In this document: in pieces, positions 8,905 through 17,383 of the stretch
Position numbering within the stretch: the first letter of the stretch is position 1
Layout: every line of letters begins with the position of its first letter
Assembly (NCBI GenBank): GCA_038329895.1
Contig: JBBQNM010000004.1
Location: forward strand, 1-64,000
From: Mayfieldus sp038329895
GTDB taxonomy: Bacteria > Actinomycetota > Thermoleophilia > Solirubrobacterales > 70-9
DNA: 64,000 bases
Reading direction: 5' to 3'
The notes under the pieces: generated by a model
Databases searched by the model: none
The model's input: only the letters and a program-made list of their open reading frames with translations
What the model was told of the DNA's origin: nothing
Position numbers and translations under genes: made by a program

Positions 8905-8951
8905 GGCGCCTTCGGCGCCTGACATGTCACTGCCGCGACACTTTGTGTCGC
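8905..8951. repeat. Double-hairpin repeat, copy B
   Basis: Hairpin GGCGCC-TTC-GGCGCC, then TGACATGTCACTGCC, then hairpin GCGACAC-TTT-GTGTCGC. Same order and linker as the elements at 2991 and 13167 but with different stem bases. It lies in the short gap between two divergent genes. Confidence 0.7.
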
Positions 8952-9022
8952 CAAGACAATTGCTGGCCGGATGGCCGAGTGCGGCGCAACTCGTCCCCGT
9001 TCGGTCAGTTATTGATTCGTAG

Positions 9023-10096
9023 ATGAGTCGATTGGGGATACGGCCGGGGCCGCTGGTCTGCGCGCTCGGGTTGCTGGTGATCCTGGCGCTCGCGTCGGCG
9101 GCGCAGGCCCGGCGGACGCCGCTGATCGCCGCCGCGGGCGACATAGCCTGCGGTCCCAACAACCCCCGCTTTAACTCGGGGTTCGGCACTTTCAACAGCT
9201 GCCAGGAGCTCTTGACCTCGAACCTGCTCGCCGGCCGATCGCTCTCGGCGGTGCTGGCACTCGGGGACCTGCAATACGACGACAACGGCTCGCTGGACAG
9301 CTTTCTCGACTCCTACCAGCCCACCTGGGGACGCTGGCATGCCGCCAGCCATCCGGTGATCGGCAACCACGAGTACGACGACGGCCAGGGTGCGCAGGGC
9401 TACTGGGACTACTGGGACGGGGTCGGGGTCGGCGACGGCGCGGCTGGCGTGCGCGGACAGGGGTGGTACTCCTACAATCTCGGCTCCTGGCACCTCGTGG
9501 CGCTCAACTCCAATTGCGACGAAGTCTCCTGCCGCGGCAACTCGCGGCAGCTGAGATGGCTGCGACAGGACCTTCGCGAGCACCCGCGCCGCTGCGTGCT
9601 CGCTTACATGCACCATCCGCACTTCTCGTCCGGGCTGTTCGAGGAGCACGGGAACACGCGCTCGCTGTGGAAGGCGCTCTATCGCGGCCGGGCCGACGTG
9701 GTACTCAACGGACACGAGCACATCTACGAGCGCTTCGCGCCGCAGCGACCGAGCGGCATCGTCGATCACAAGCGCGGCATCAGCCAGTTCACGGTCGGCA
9801 CCGGGGGTTATTTCCTCTTTCCGATCGCTTCGCCGCGTGTGCCGCACAGCCAGTTCGCCTACAACCAGGACTTCGGTGTGCTGTTCATGAGCCTCGGTTT
9901 CAAGCGCTACGGATGGTCGTTCGTGGACGTCTTCGGTCACACGATCGACCACGGCACGCGCCGCTGCCATCGCGAGAAGCCGCCCAAGCGGCGCCACCAC
10001 AGGCATCACCATCACCATCGGCACGGCGGCGGCGGCGGGGGTAACAACGGAGGCGGTCAGCGGCCCGCCGACGCCGCGCGCCGCCGGTCTGGTTAG
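9023..10096 (+). CDS. Secreted calcineurin-like metallophosphoesterase
   Basis: 357 residues. An N-terminal signal peptide (VCALGLLVILALASAAQA) is followed by metallophosphoesterase motifs in order: AAAGDIACG, ALGDLQYDDNG (GDxQ/GDxxY), VIGNHEYDD (GNHE), MHHPHFSSG and LNGHEHIYERF (GHxH-like). These bind a dinuclear metal centre. The arrangement resembles purple-acid-phosphatase-like exported enzymes. The tail is unusual: after the catalytic domain comes an Arg/His-rich stretch, then a poly-His run and a Gly/Asn linker, ending Arg-rich. The tail may bind metal or an anionic surface; that is inference. Confidence 0.85.
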   Translation: MSRLGIRPGPLVCALGLLVILALASAAQARRTPLIAAAGDIACGPNNPRFNSGFGTFNSCQELLTSNLLAGRSLSAVLALGDLQYDDNGSLDSFLDSYQPTWGRWHAASHPVIGNHEYDDGQGAQGYWDYWDGVGVGDGAAGVRGQGWYSYNLGSWHLVALNSNCDEVSCRGNSRQLRWLRQDLREHPRRCVLAYMHHPHFSSGLFEEHGNTRSLWKALYRGRADVVLNGHEHIYERFAPQRPSGIVDHKRGISQFTVGTGGYFLFPIASPRVPHSQFAYNQDFGVLFMSLGFKRYGWSFVDVFGHTIDHGTRRCHREKPPKRRHHRHHHHHRHGGGGGGNNGGGQRPADAARRRSG

Positions 10097-10132
10097 ACTG
10101 CCGCCGGCATTCAACCGAGGAGGTTCGACGCT

Positions 10133-10876
10133 GTGCAGGATCGAGGACTCGCTGCCTACATCGCTGAGCTAGTCGGCACCCTATTTCTGGTCTTCTTCAT
10201 CACCAGCGCCGTCACCCTGTTCGTGGCGACCGGAAACCAGGCCCAGTTCGGCTCCGACTTCGCCGTCATCGGTCTCGTCCATGCATTTCTGCTCTTCGGT
10301 CTGATCTTGATCTTCGGACCTGTCAGCGGGGGTCACTTCAACCCCGCGGTGACAGTGGCGGTTGCGGCAATCCGCAGGATCGACCCGATCGACGCCGTCA
10401 TCTACATCCTCGCCCAGCTGTCCGGCGCCGTGCTCGGTGCGCTGCTGACCAAGGCCCTGCTGGTCGATGAGGGGCGGGCCGGTCACTACGGCGCCGTCCA
10501 GGTCAGCTCTCTGCTCGGCTCGAAGCTCCAGGGCTTCGTCGTCGAGGGCATCGGCGCCCTGGTGTTGGTCCTGGCGGTGCTGGTCGTGGCGCTCGGAACG
10601 CGCTCGGCGAAGGAATGGGCCCCGCTCGGCATTGGGGCGACGCTCGGATTCGCGGTGATGGTCACCGGTCCACTCGCCGGTGGTTCGCTGAACCCGGCCC
10701 GCTGGTTCGGACCGGCGCTGGTCAGCAACCACTGGGGTGGCGTCTGGCCGTATGTGCTCGGCCCACTGGTTGCGGCATTGATCGGCGCTGTGCTGTTCCG
10801 CTTCGTGATCGAGGCTGGCGAGAAGGTCTCCCCGCCAATTCCCGGTCAGGGCGGCAGGCAAGGGCCCAACACCTAG
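10133..10876 (+). CDS. MIP-family aquaporin/glycerol facilitator
   Basis: 247 residues from GTG 10133 with GAGGAGG ten bases upstream. Six membrane helices plus the two half-helices carrying NPA motifs: GGHFNPAVTVAV near residue 65 and GGSLNPARWFGPAL near residue 185. The second loop is followed by Arg, the usual selectivity-filter arginine. It forms a tetrameric channel for water or small uncharged solutes. No glycerol kinase gene lies nearby, so substrate choice is not supported by context. Confidence 0.9.
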   Translation: MQDRGLAAYIAELVGTLFLVFFITSAVTLFVATGNQAQFGSDFAVIGLVHAFLLFGLILIFGPVSGGHFNPAVTVAVAAIRRIDPIDAVIYILAQLSGAVLGALLTKALLVDEGRAGHYGAVQVSSLLGSKLQGFVVEGIGALVLVLAVLVVALGTRSAKEWAPLGIGATLGFAVMVTGPLAGGSLNPARWFGPALVSNHWGGVWPYVLGPLVAALIGAVLFRFVIEAGEKVSPPIPGQGGRQGPNT

Positions 10877-10909
10877 GGGCGACGCCCGCCGTGCGGTAGC
10901 GTCCCCGGC

Positions 10910-13162
10910 GTGCGCCGGGTCACCTTCTCGCGCAATTACACGCTGTCGCTCTCGCGCACCTGCCAGTGCTACTGCAAGTACTGCGCCTTCGCAACGCATC
11001 GCGCCCACATCTACGCACCCGACGAGGTCGAGCAGCGCCTCGATGAGGCGCTGCGACATAACTGCAAGGAGCTGCTGGTCCTCACCGGCGAGCGGCCGGA
11101 GGTAAACGACGAAGTCGCGGACCGGTTGCGCTCCTGGGGCCATCCGGACTTCACGTCCTATGTCGTCTGGACCTGCGAGCGGGGGCTGGAGCGGGGACTG
11201 CTTCCCCACACCAATGTCGGGGTCCTCGACCGCGGCGACCTGCTGCGGCTGCGCGAGGCCACCGCGTCCCAGGGGCTGATGCTGGAGTCGGTCTCCGAGC
11301 GGCTGATGGAGACTGTCCACGCCGGCTCTCCAACCAAACACCCAGCGCGGCGGCTGGAGATGATCGATGCTGCCGGCGATCTGCGGGTCCCGTTCACGAG
11401 CGGGATCCTGGTCGGGATCGGCGAGACCGAGGAGGAGCGGATCGCGTCGCTGGAGGCGCTCGCCGAGCTGCAGGCCCGCCACGGCCACATCCAGGAAGTG
11501 ATCCTGCAGAACTACGTGCCGCACCCGCGGTACTACGGCAGGGAGGTTGCGGACATAGCTGATGCCGCTGCCAGCCGCCGTTGGAATGAGGACAGTTCCT
11601 CGTTCCTTGTTCCTCGTTCCTCGGCCGAAGCCCAAGCCCCAAGTAACAAGGAACAAGCAACAAGTAACTCAGAGCCGGTTCCAGCTTGGGCCTCCCCGAT
11701 CACGCTCGAGGACATGAAGCGCCTCGTCTCCGAGTGCAAACGTTTGATGCCCGACGTCGGGATCCAGGTGCCGCCGAACCTCTCGGACTGGTGGTCGGAG
11801 CTGGTCGAGGCAGGTGCCACCGATCTCGGCGGCCTGTCGGCAAACGGCGACCACATCTCGCCCGAGCACGCCTTCCCCAGTCCCCACCAGGTGCGAAAGG
11901 AGCTTGCGCCGCGCGGCTTCGCGCTCACCGAGCGCCTCTGCGTCTACCCTCAATTCCTCGAGCCAGAGTGGATGGAGCAGGGGGTGCTGGACTTGGTGAA
12001 GCTGAAGTACTGGAGCTTCATCCCGCGCCGCGGCTCCGGTCGCCGTCGCGAGGAGACGCTCGATCCGGGCCTCGCCCCGAAGGCGATCGCCAAGGGGCGC
12101 GAGGGAAAGCAGCTCTCGGAGGACGAGCTGACGGCGCTGTTCGCCGAGACCCGCCCCGAGGTGATCGAGGAGATGCGGCTGGCCGCCGACGAGCTGCGGG
12201 CCGAGCTTGCCGGGGATCAAGCGACCTTCGTCGTCAACCGCAACATCAACTTCACCAACATCTGCATCGTCGGATGCGCGTTCTGCGGCTTCGGCCAGGG
12301 CAAGCGCTCGCCCGACGCCTACCACGTGGAGGAGGAGGACTTCGTCGCCAGGGTGGAGGAGGCGGTCGAGTTCGGCGCCACGGAGATCTGCATGCAGGCC
12401 GGCATCCACCCCGACTACACGCTCGAGGACTACGGGCGCTGGCTTCGTCTCGCCAAGCAGGTGGCGCCGCAGATCCACCTGCACGCCTACTCCCCGATGG
12501 AGATCGAGTTCATGTGCGAGCGATCCGGCCGTGAACCGGAGTCGGTCTTCGAGTACCTGATCGAGTGCGGCCTGGGGTCGACGCCGGGCACTGCCGCCGA
12601 GGTGCTCGACGACGGGGTGCGCCAGCGGATCTCCCCCAACAAGCTGCCGGTCGAGCGCTGGGTGCGGATCATCGAGGCCTCGCATCGGGTCGGATTGCGC
12701 TCCACCTCGACCGTGATGTTCGGCCACATCGAGGAGCCGCGCGAGCTGGCCCGCCACATGAAGGTCGTGCGGGCGCTGCAGGAGCGAACTGGAGGCATCA
12801 CCGAGTTCGTGCCGCTCAGCTTCATCCCCTTCCAGACGCTGCTCGGCCGCACGCACGGGATCGAGGAGATCGGGCGCGACGAGAATCTCAAGCACACCGC
12901 CGCCTTCCGCCTGGCGCTCGGCCGCACGATCCCCAACCTGCAGGCGAGCTGGGTGAAGATGGGCCTCGAAGCCGCAACCGAGAGCCTGCGATGGGGGGTC
13001 AACGACCTCGGCGGCACGCTGATGGAGGAGAACATCTCGCGAATGGCGGGTTCTCATCACGGCGTGCGGCTGGAGCCGCAGCAGCTGATCGAGGCGGCGC
13101 GGGCCGCGGGACGCCAGCCGGCACAGCGCACGACGCTCTACGAGATCATCGAGACGTATTGA
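10910..13162 (+). CDS. fbiC: FO synthase, fused CofG-CofH radical SAM enzyme
   Basis: 750 residues from GTG 10910. It makes 7,8-didemethyl-8-hydroxy-5-deazariboflavin (FO), the chromophore of F420, from tyrosine and a ribityl-pyrimidine. Two radical SAM clusters are visible: CQCYCKYC near residue 21 in the CofG half and CIVGCAFC near residue 450 in the CofH half, with QAGIHPDYTLEDY and ASWVKMGLEAA typical of CofH. Between the N-terminal barrel and WASPITLEDMKRLV lies an in-frame low-complexity insert of about 30 residues (NEDSSSFLVPRSS...NKEQATSNSE) encoded by heptamer repeats. The insert lies in a linker, so activity is probably kept. The remaining F420 genes lie 2-7 kb downstream. Confidence 0.93.
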   Translation: MRRVTFSRNYTLSLSRTCQCYCKYCAFATHRAHIYAPDEVEQRLDEALRHNCKELLVLTGERPEVNDEVADRLRSWGHPDFTSYVVWTCERGLERGLLPHTNVGVLDRGDLLRLREATASQGLMLESVSERLMETVHAGSPTKHPARRLEMIDAAGDLRVPFTSGILVGIGETEEERIASLEALAELQARHGHIQEVILQNYVPHPRYYGREVADIADAAASRRWNEDSSSFLVPRSSAEAQAPSNKEQATSNSEPVPAWASPITLEDMKRLVSECKRLMPDVGIQVPPNLSDWWSELVEAGATDLGGLSANGDHISPEHAFPSPHQVRKELAPRGFALTERLCVYPQFLEPEWMEQGVLDLVKLKYWSFIPRRGSGRRREETLDPGLAPKAIAKGREGKQLSEDELTALFAETRPEVIEEMRLAADELRAELAGDQATFVVNRNINFTNICIVGCAFCGFGQGKRSPDAYHVEEEDFVARVEEAVEFGATEICMQAGIHPDYTLEDYGRWLRLAKQVAPQIHLHAYSPMEIEFMCERSGREPESVFEYLIECGLGSTPGTAAEVLDDGVRQRISPNKLPVERWVRIIEASHRVGLRSTSTVMFGHIEEPRELARHMKVVRALQERTGGITEFVPLSFIPFQTLLGRTHGIEEIGRDENLKHTAAFRLALGRTIPNLQASWVKMGLEAATESLRWGVNDLGGTLMEENISRMAGSHHGVRLEPQQLIEAARAAGRQPAQRTTLYEIIETY
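11595..11668 (+). repeat. Inverted pair of four-unit heptamer arrays inside fbiC
   Basis: Four tandem heptamers GTTCCTY (11595-11622) are followed after 18 bases by four heptamers AAGNAAC (11641-11668), the reverse complement of GTTNCTT. The whole is translated in frame as part of an inter-domain linker. The base composition is unlike the surrounding coding sequence, indicating insertion of a simple-repeat element. Confidence 0.8.
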
Positions 13163-13166
13163 TTGC

Positions 13167-13214
13167 GGTGGCTTCGCCGCCTGACATGCACGTGCCGCGG
13201 CGCAACGCCGCGGC
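13167..13214. repeat. Double-hairpin repeat, copy C
   Basis: Hairpin GGTGGC-TTC-GCCGCC, linker TGACATGCACGTGCC, and a perfect second hairpin GCCGCGGCG-CAA-CGCCGCGGC. It begins five bases after the fbiC stop and may act as its terminator. Confidence 0.7.
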
Positions 13215-13343
13215 CAACGTCTTTAGCGCGGAAGCGCACGAAGCGCCTAGCCGTCAATCTCTTTAACCGATCGCAAAATGCGGGTTTATGCTGGGAGCAA
13301 TGCTGTCTCCGTTTGAGGCGGCGACCAGAGGAAGGAACGGAGT

Positions 13344-13535
13344 ATGGGCGACGCAATCCGCATAGAGCAACGACTGCTCGACCTGTTCGCGGGCCGGAGT
13401 CGCAAGGAGGGACCAAAGCAGCCCGATCGCCAGTCGCCACGCGAGATGGAGCGGCGGGCCGTCGAGCGCTTGTACGGCGGCCACCCGAGCGTTGTCGTGC
13501 GCACCGAGCGGGAAGCGGGAGATAAGGGCAGCTAG
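13344..13535 (+). CDS. Possible small basic protein
   Basis: 63 codons from ATG 13344, preceded by a purine-rich GAGGAAGGAACGGAG that could serve as a ribosome-binding site. The product (MGDAIRIEQRLLDLFAGRS...) starts with an amphipathic helix and is otherwise highly charged. No recognisable domain. It lies in the otherwise empty 420-base gap between fbiC and the alcohol dehydrogenase gene. Support rests on start context only. Confidence 0.35.
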   Translation: MGDAIRIEQRLLDLFAGRSRKEGPKQPDRQSPREMERRAVERLYGGHPSVVVRTEREAGDKGS

Positions 13536-13583
13536 CCCGGCTTTCGGTCCGCGGCGCCCGGCGGTTGCCGCGACAATCAACTT

Positions 13584-14579
13584 GTGGACGCGATGGTGCT
13601 CGAGCAGCAGCGGCAGCCGCTGCGCCACGCCGACCTCCCGGTCCCCGAGCCCGGTCCGGGCCAGGTGCTGGTCGGCGTTCATACCTGCGGGGTCTGCCGC
13701 ACCGACCTGCACGTCGTCGATGGTGACCTGACCGAGCCGAAGCTTCCGCTGGTGCCGGGGCATCAGATCGTCGGCACGGTCGAGCGCGCGGGGGAGGGTG
13801 CCGAGCGGTTCGCGGTGGGCGACCGGGTCGGCGTGCCGTGGCTCGGCTGGACCGACGGCGAGTGCCGCTACTGCCGCTCCGGCCGCGAGAACCTCTGCGA
13901 CCGGGCGCGCTTCACCGGCTACGACACCGATGGCGGCTACGCCGAAGCGGCGGTTGCCGACGAGCGCTTCTGCTTTCCGATCCCCGACGACTATCCGGAC
14001 CTGCAGGCGGCCCCGCTGCTCTGCGCCGGTCTGATCGGCTACCGGGCGTTGCGCCTCTGCGGGGACGACGCGGAGCGAATCGGCTTCTACGGATTCGGCG
14101 CCTCAGCGCACATCCTCTGCCAGGTCGCCGCCCATCAGGGAAGGCGGGTCTTCGCCTTCACTCGGGCCGGCGATTCCGAAGGCCAGCACTTCGCGCGCCG
14201 GGTTGGCGCAGAGTGGGCTGGAGCGGTCGAGGATCAAGCCCCTGAGCTGATCGACGCGGCGATCATCTTCGCGCCGGTCGGTGAGCTGGTCCCGGCGGCG
14301 CTGCGGGCGAGCGCCAAGGGGGCGACGATCGTCTGCGCGGGGATCCACATGAGCGACATCCCCGAGTTTCCCTACGAGATTCTCTGGGGCGAGCGAGCCG
14401 TGCGCTCGGTTGCCAACCTGACCCGGCGCGACGGAGAGGAGTTTCTGGAGCTGGCGCCCCGGGTCCCGGTGCGCACGGAAGTCCAGGTCTATCCGCTCCA
14501 GGACGCCAATACAGCGCTCGACGACCTGCGCGCAGGTAGGCTTGCGGGAGCAGCGGTTCTGAGCGTGACCGATGGCTGA
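13584..14579 (+). CDS. Zinc-dependent alcohol dehydrogenase family protein
   Basis: 331 residues from GTG 13584 (ATG 13593 is an alternative). Medium-chain dehydrogenase fold: catalytic zinc region CGVCRTDLHVVDGDL and PLVPGHQIVGTVERAGEGA, then a Rossmann segment at IGFYGFGASAHILCQVA. The structural-zinc loop reads WTDGECRYCRSGRENLC: three of the four usual Cys are there, but the first ligand position is Asp. It oxidises alcohols or reduces aldehydes with NAD(P). The stop overlaps the next gene (cupin). Similar to the AdhA/AdhP group; substrate not assignable. Confidence 0.87.
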   Translation: MDAMVLEQQRQPLRHADLPVPEPGPGQVLVGVHTCGVCRTDLHVVDGDLTEPKLPLVPGHQIVGTVERAGEGAERFAVGDRVGVPWLGWTDGECRYCRSGRENLCDRARFTGYDTDGGYAEAAVADERFCFPIPDDYPDLQAAPLLCAGLIGYRALRLCGDDAERIGFYGFGASAHILCQVAAHQGRRVFAFTRAGDSEGQHFARRVGAEWAGAVEDQAPELIDAAIIFAPVGELVPAALRASAKGATIVCAGIHMSDIPEFPYEILWGERAVRSVANLTRRDGEEFLELAPRVPVRTEVQVYPLQDANTALDDLRAGRLAGAAVLSVTDG

Positions 14580-14988
14580 CGTCACCGTAAAGAGGCTTGA
14601 GGAGTTCGAGGCCGTGTTCGGCGGCGGAATGCGCCGCGTCCGGGCCGGCCTCGGTGTGACCTCGTTCGGGATGCAGGTGATCGAGCTGCCGCCCGACTTC
14701 TCGATGTACCCCTCCCATGATCACTCCCACGACGAGCAGGAGGAGGTCTACCTGACGCTCGGCGGCAGGGCGACGCTGCAGGTCGGGGAGGAGGAGTTTT
14801 CGCTGGAGCCTGGAGTCTTCGCCCGCGTCGGCCCCGGGCAGCTACGCAAGTTGGTGACCGGCGACGACGGCGCCCGCATCCTCTGCCTCGGCGGCAACCC
14901 GGGGCAGGCCTACGAGCCGCCGGACTGGACCGAAGAGGGGGGCGCGCTTCCCCCGATGCCGGACAAGGAACAGGCGCCGACCGCCTAA
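14572..14988 (+). CDS. Cupin-domain protein
   Basis: 138 residues starting inside the last codons of the alcohol dehydrogenase gene, so translation is coupled. The cupin metal-site motif is visible as PSHDHSHDEQEEVYLTLGG (H-x-H...E pattern) followed by LEPGVFARVGPGQLRKL. A single beta-barrel domain, small enough to be a standalone sensor, isomerase or dioxygenase-like protein. No catalytic role can be read from the sequence; the pairing with a dehydrogenase suggests a shared substrate. Confidence 0.82.
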   Translation: MADVTVKRLEEFEAVFGGGMRRVRAGLGVTSFGMQVIELPPDFSMYPSHDHSHDEQEEVYLTLGGRATLQVGEEEFSLEPGVFARVGPGQLRKLVTGDDGARILCLGGNPGQAYEPPDWTEEGGALPPMPDKEQAPTA

Positions 14989-15003
14989 CAGGGCGCCGAC
15001 CGC

Positions 15004-15753
15004 CTAGCGGAATAGGTCCTCTTCGCGGGAGCGTCGCAGCACCGCGGCGCCCGGACCGTCGTCTTCGGTCACCTGGCGTTCCAGGCCCCGGACGATCGCT
15101 GCCGGCACGCCGCTGGCCTTGTCGCGGACCAGGTCGGCTGCTGCTGCCGCCTCGTCGGCGATCGCGATCGCAGTGACCGTCAGCGTGCGCCCGCCGGCGT
15201 CGGCACGTCCGCGCCAGTCGTCGAGGGGGCGCAGGCCCGCGCAGCCGATCGCCACCTCGTACTGGCCATGTCGCCACGCCCGGCCGAAGCTGTCCGAAAC
15301 CACCACGGCCACCGACGCGCCGCTCGACTCCGTGAGCTCGGCACGGATGTGGCGGGCCGATGCATCTGGATCCAGCGGCAGCAGCGCGGCGGAGCCCTGG
15401 GGGACGTTCGATGTGTCGACTCCGGCGTTCGCGCAGACCAGCCCATGTCGCGTTTCGCAGATCAGCACGCCGCGCTCGGCGCGGATGACCTCGCGGCACT
15501 CGTCGAGCACCAGCTGCACGATCGCCGTGTCCTTGCCCAGCTCGGCCGCGAGTTCCTGGGCACGCTCGGAGGGTTTGACTTCGGAAAGCTGCACCACGCG
15601 GCTCTCCGCCTTCGAGACCACCTTCTGCGAGACCACCACGACGTCACCCTGCTCGAGGTCCGTCCGGGCGGCGATCAGCTCCCCCAGCCGGTCGCCTTGT
15701 TCGATCTCGGGCAGCCCCTCGACCGGCAATACCCGGAGCTCCCTCGTGCTCAC
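15004..15753 (-). CDS. cofE: Coenzyme F420:L-glutamate ligase
   Basis: 249 residues from GTG 15753, preceded by GAGGGGGCT. The enzyme adds gamma-linked glutamates to F420-0 with GTP. Motifs agree with CofE: VVVVSQKVVSKAESRVV near the N-terminus, DSFGRAWRHGQYEVAIG and GRADAGGRTLTVTAIAIADE. Length is that of the single-domain archaeal-type ligase. The C-terminal nitroreductase-like domain of mycobacterial FbiB, which reduces dehydro-F420-0, is absent and must be supplied in trans or replaced. It lies downstream of cofC and cofD on the same strand. Confidence 0.92.
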   Translation of the reverse strand: MSTRELRVLPVEGLPEIEQGDRLGELIAARTDLEQGDVVVVSQKVVSKAESRVVQLSEVKPSERAQELAAELGKDTAIVQLVLDECREVIRAERGVLICETRHGLVCANAGVDTSNVPQGSAALLPLDPDASARHIRAELTESSGASVAVVVSDSFGRAWRHGQYEVAIGCAGLRPLDDWRGRADAGGRTLTVTAIAIADEAAAAADLVRDKASGVPAAIVRGLERQVTEDDGPGAAVLRRSREEDLFR

Positions 15754-15808
15754 AGCCCCCTCGGTTCGCGCTCGGCCCGGCACCAAGCTCCTTGGTAGAG
15801 CCTCGCGC

Positions 15809-16456
15809 TCACAGCCCCAGCACCCGAGCCGTGTGGACGGCCCGCCCGCGGCCCGCTTCGAGTGTCGTCGTCAAGGCGACCAGGTCGGCTGGGGTGTCGA
15901 GGTCGAGGGCGAGCGAGTCCAAACGCTCGACCCCGTGCGGAAGGCCTGCCGCCCGAGCGGCTTCGAGATGGCGCTCGCAACTTCCCTCTCCGAATGCCGG
16001 GCGGATCGCGTTCGGGGGGCGCAGCAGCAGGGCGTTGGTGCCGGTCCCGTGGCGATCGGGGACGATCGCCACGTAGGGGTCCGGCACGGCGGTGAGCAGG
16101 CGGTCGAGGTCGCGCGGGTCGAGCAGCGGGCAGTCACCGGGCACCAGCACCACGCAGGATGCGGCGGCGGCCTGCGCTTCACCGATCCCAATCAGGGCGG
16201 CCTCGGGGTGTCCCTCGTCGCCGGAGTCTGAGACCACGTCTGCGCCCCCATCGCCCGCGATCTGCTGCGCGGCGGGCTCGCCGCTGACGACGATCGTCCG
16301 GTCGATCATCCGCGCAGCGCCGATCGCCTCGAGGACGTCTTTCAGCATCGCGGCGACCAGCGCATGGCGGCGGTCCTCGTCGATGCCGACACCCAGCCGC
16401 TGCTTGGCGGCGTCGAAACGCTTCACCGGCAGGACCGCGGTCGCCTTAGAATTCAT
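15809..16456 (-). CDS. cofC: Phosphoenolpyruvate/2-phospholactate guanylyltransferase
   Basis: 215 residues. CofC/FbiD activates phosphoenolpyruvate or 2-phospholactate with GTP to give the donor used by CofD. The nucleotidyltransferase start TAVLPVKRFDAAKQRLG is typical, followed by VLVPGDCPLLDP (the metal-binding Asp) and PDRHGTGTNALLLRPP, which is diagnostic of CofC. The start ATG overlaps the stop of cofD (ATGA), so the two are translationally coupled; cofE follows 55 bases later. Confidence 0.92.
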   Translation of the reverse strand: MNSKATAVLPVKRFDAAKQRLGVGIDEDRRHALVAAMLKDVLEAIGAARMIDRTIVVSGEPAAQQIAGDGGADVVSDSGDEGHPEAALIGIGEAQAAAASCVVLVPGDCPLLDPRDLDRLLTAVPDPYVAIVPDRHGTGTNALLLRPPNAIRPAFGEGSCERHLEAARAAGLPHGVERLDSLALDLDTPADLVALTTTLEAGRGRAVHTARVLGL

Positions 16457-17379
16457 CCTCGAGCGAGGCTAGCGCCGAAGCCGAGCGCGACCCGAGCCAC
16501 CCGCTTGCGGGACTTGGCGCTGTCCATGAGGATCGGCGCGGCCAGCGTCTTGATCCCCTCCGGCGGTGGGTCCGGATCGCCCCCGTCCACGACCATCCCG
16601 TCGAGCAGGCCCTCGTAGAGGCCGGCGACCCCGGCCGCCGTCGCCGGCCGGCCAAGGGCGCGCATGAACTCTTCGGTCGGGCCCTTGACGACCCGGCCCT
16701 CGACAAACGGGCTCACCGCGACCACCGGCGCCGTCGCGGTCATGATCGCCTCCCGCATCCCGGGGACGGCGAGGATCGGCCCGATACTGATCACCGGGTT
16801 GGAGGGGCCGATCACGATCAGCGACGCGGCCGCGATCGCCTCCGTGACCTCCGCGGTCGGTCGAGCGGAGGAGATCCCGCCCAGCTCGACGGCCTCGATC
16901 GGGAGCTCGGCCCGGTCGATGATCAGGTACTCCTGCACGTCGCGCCAGCCGGCTGGGGTCTGCACTCTCGTGCGGACCGGCTGCTCGCACATCGGCAGCA
17001 CCGTCGCCTTGACCCCGACGGCGCGGGCGATCTGCTCCTGGGCGGCGGTGAGCCTCCCTCCCTCGGCGAGGAAATGGCGCCGGTAGAGGCAGGCGGCGAG
17101 GTCGCGGTCGGTGAGTGCGAACCAGTCCGGGGCGCCGAGCTTCACCAGCCGCTCGAATACGACAAGGCTGTCGTCGCGGATTCCCCAGCCCCGGTCTTCG
17201 TCGATGTCGCCGGAGAGCCAGTAGGTGATCAGGTCGGGGTCGGGGGAGACGTGCACTCCCAGAGTCTCGATGTCGTCGCCGGTGTTGGCGATCACCGAGA
17301 GGTCGGCGCCGATCCGCGCCTGCATTCCGGCGGCCAGCTTGGCGCCGCCGGTACCACCGGCAAGCAGTGCGACCTTCAT
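16453..17379 (-). CDS. cofD: 2-phospho-L-lactate/PEP transferase to FO
   Basis: 308 residues, standard length for CofD/FbiA. It transfers the phosphoenolpyruvyl or phospholactyl group onto FO, forming (dehydro-)F420-0. Clear motifs: VALLAGGTGGAKLAAGM at the N-terminus, VIANTGDDIETLGVHVSPD, and VIGPSNPVISIGPILAVPG. It starts five bases after the npdG stop and overlaps cofC, so npdG-cofD-cofC-cofE reads as one operon dedicated to F420 synthesis and reduction. Confidence 0.93.
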   Translation of the reverse strand: MKVALLAGGTGGAKLAAGMQARIGADLSVIANTGDDIETLGVHVSPDPDLITYWLSGDIDEDRGWGIRDDSLVVFERLVKLGAPDWFALTDRDLAACLYRRHFLAEGGRLTAAQEQIARAVGVKATVLPMCEQPVRTRVQTPAGWRDVQEYLIIDRAELPIEAVELGGISSARPTAEVTEAIAAASLIVIGPSNPVISIGPILAVPGMREAIMTATAPVVAVSPFVEGRVVKGPTEEFMRALGRPATAAGVAGLYEGLLDGMVVDGGDPDPPPEGIKTLAAPILMDSAKSRKRVARVALGFGASLARG

Positions 17380-17383
17380 TGGT

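Noticed and set aside
8884..9022. Possible thiamine riboswitch ahead of the NMT1/THI5-like gene
   Set aside because: No CTGAGA or ACCTGATC-like thi-box elements are present; the space is taken by a double-hairpin repeat.
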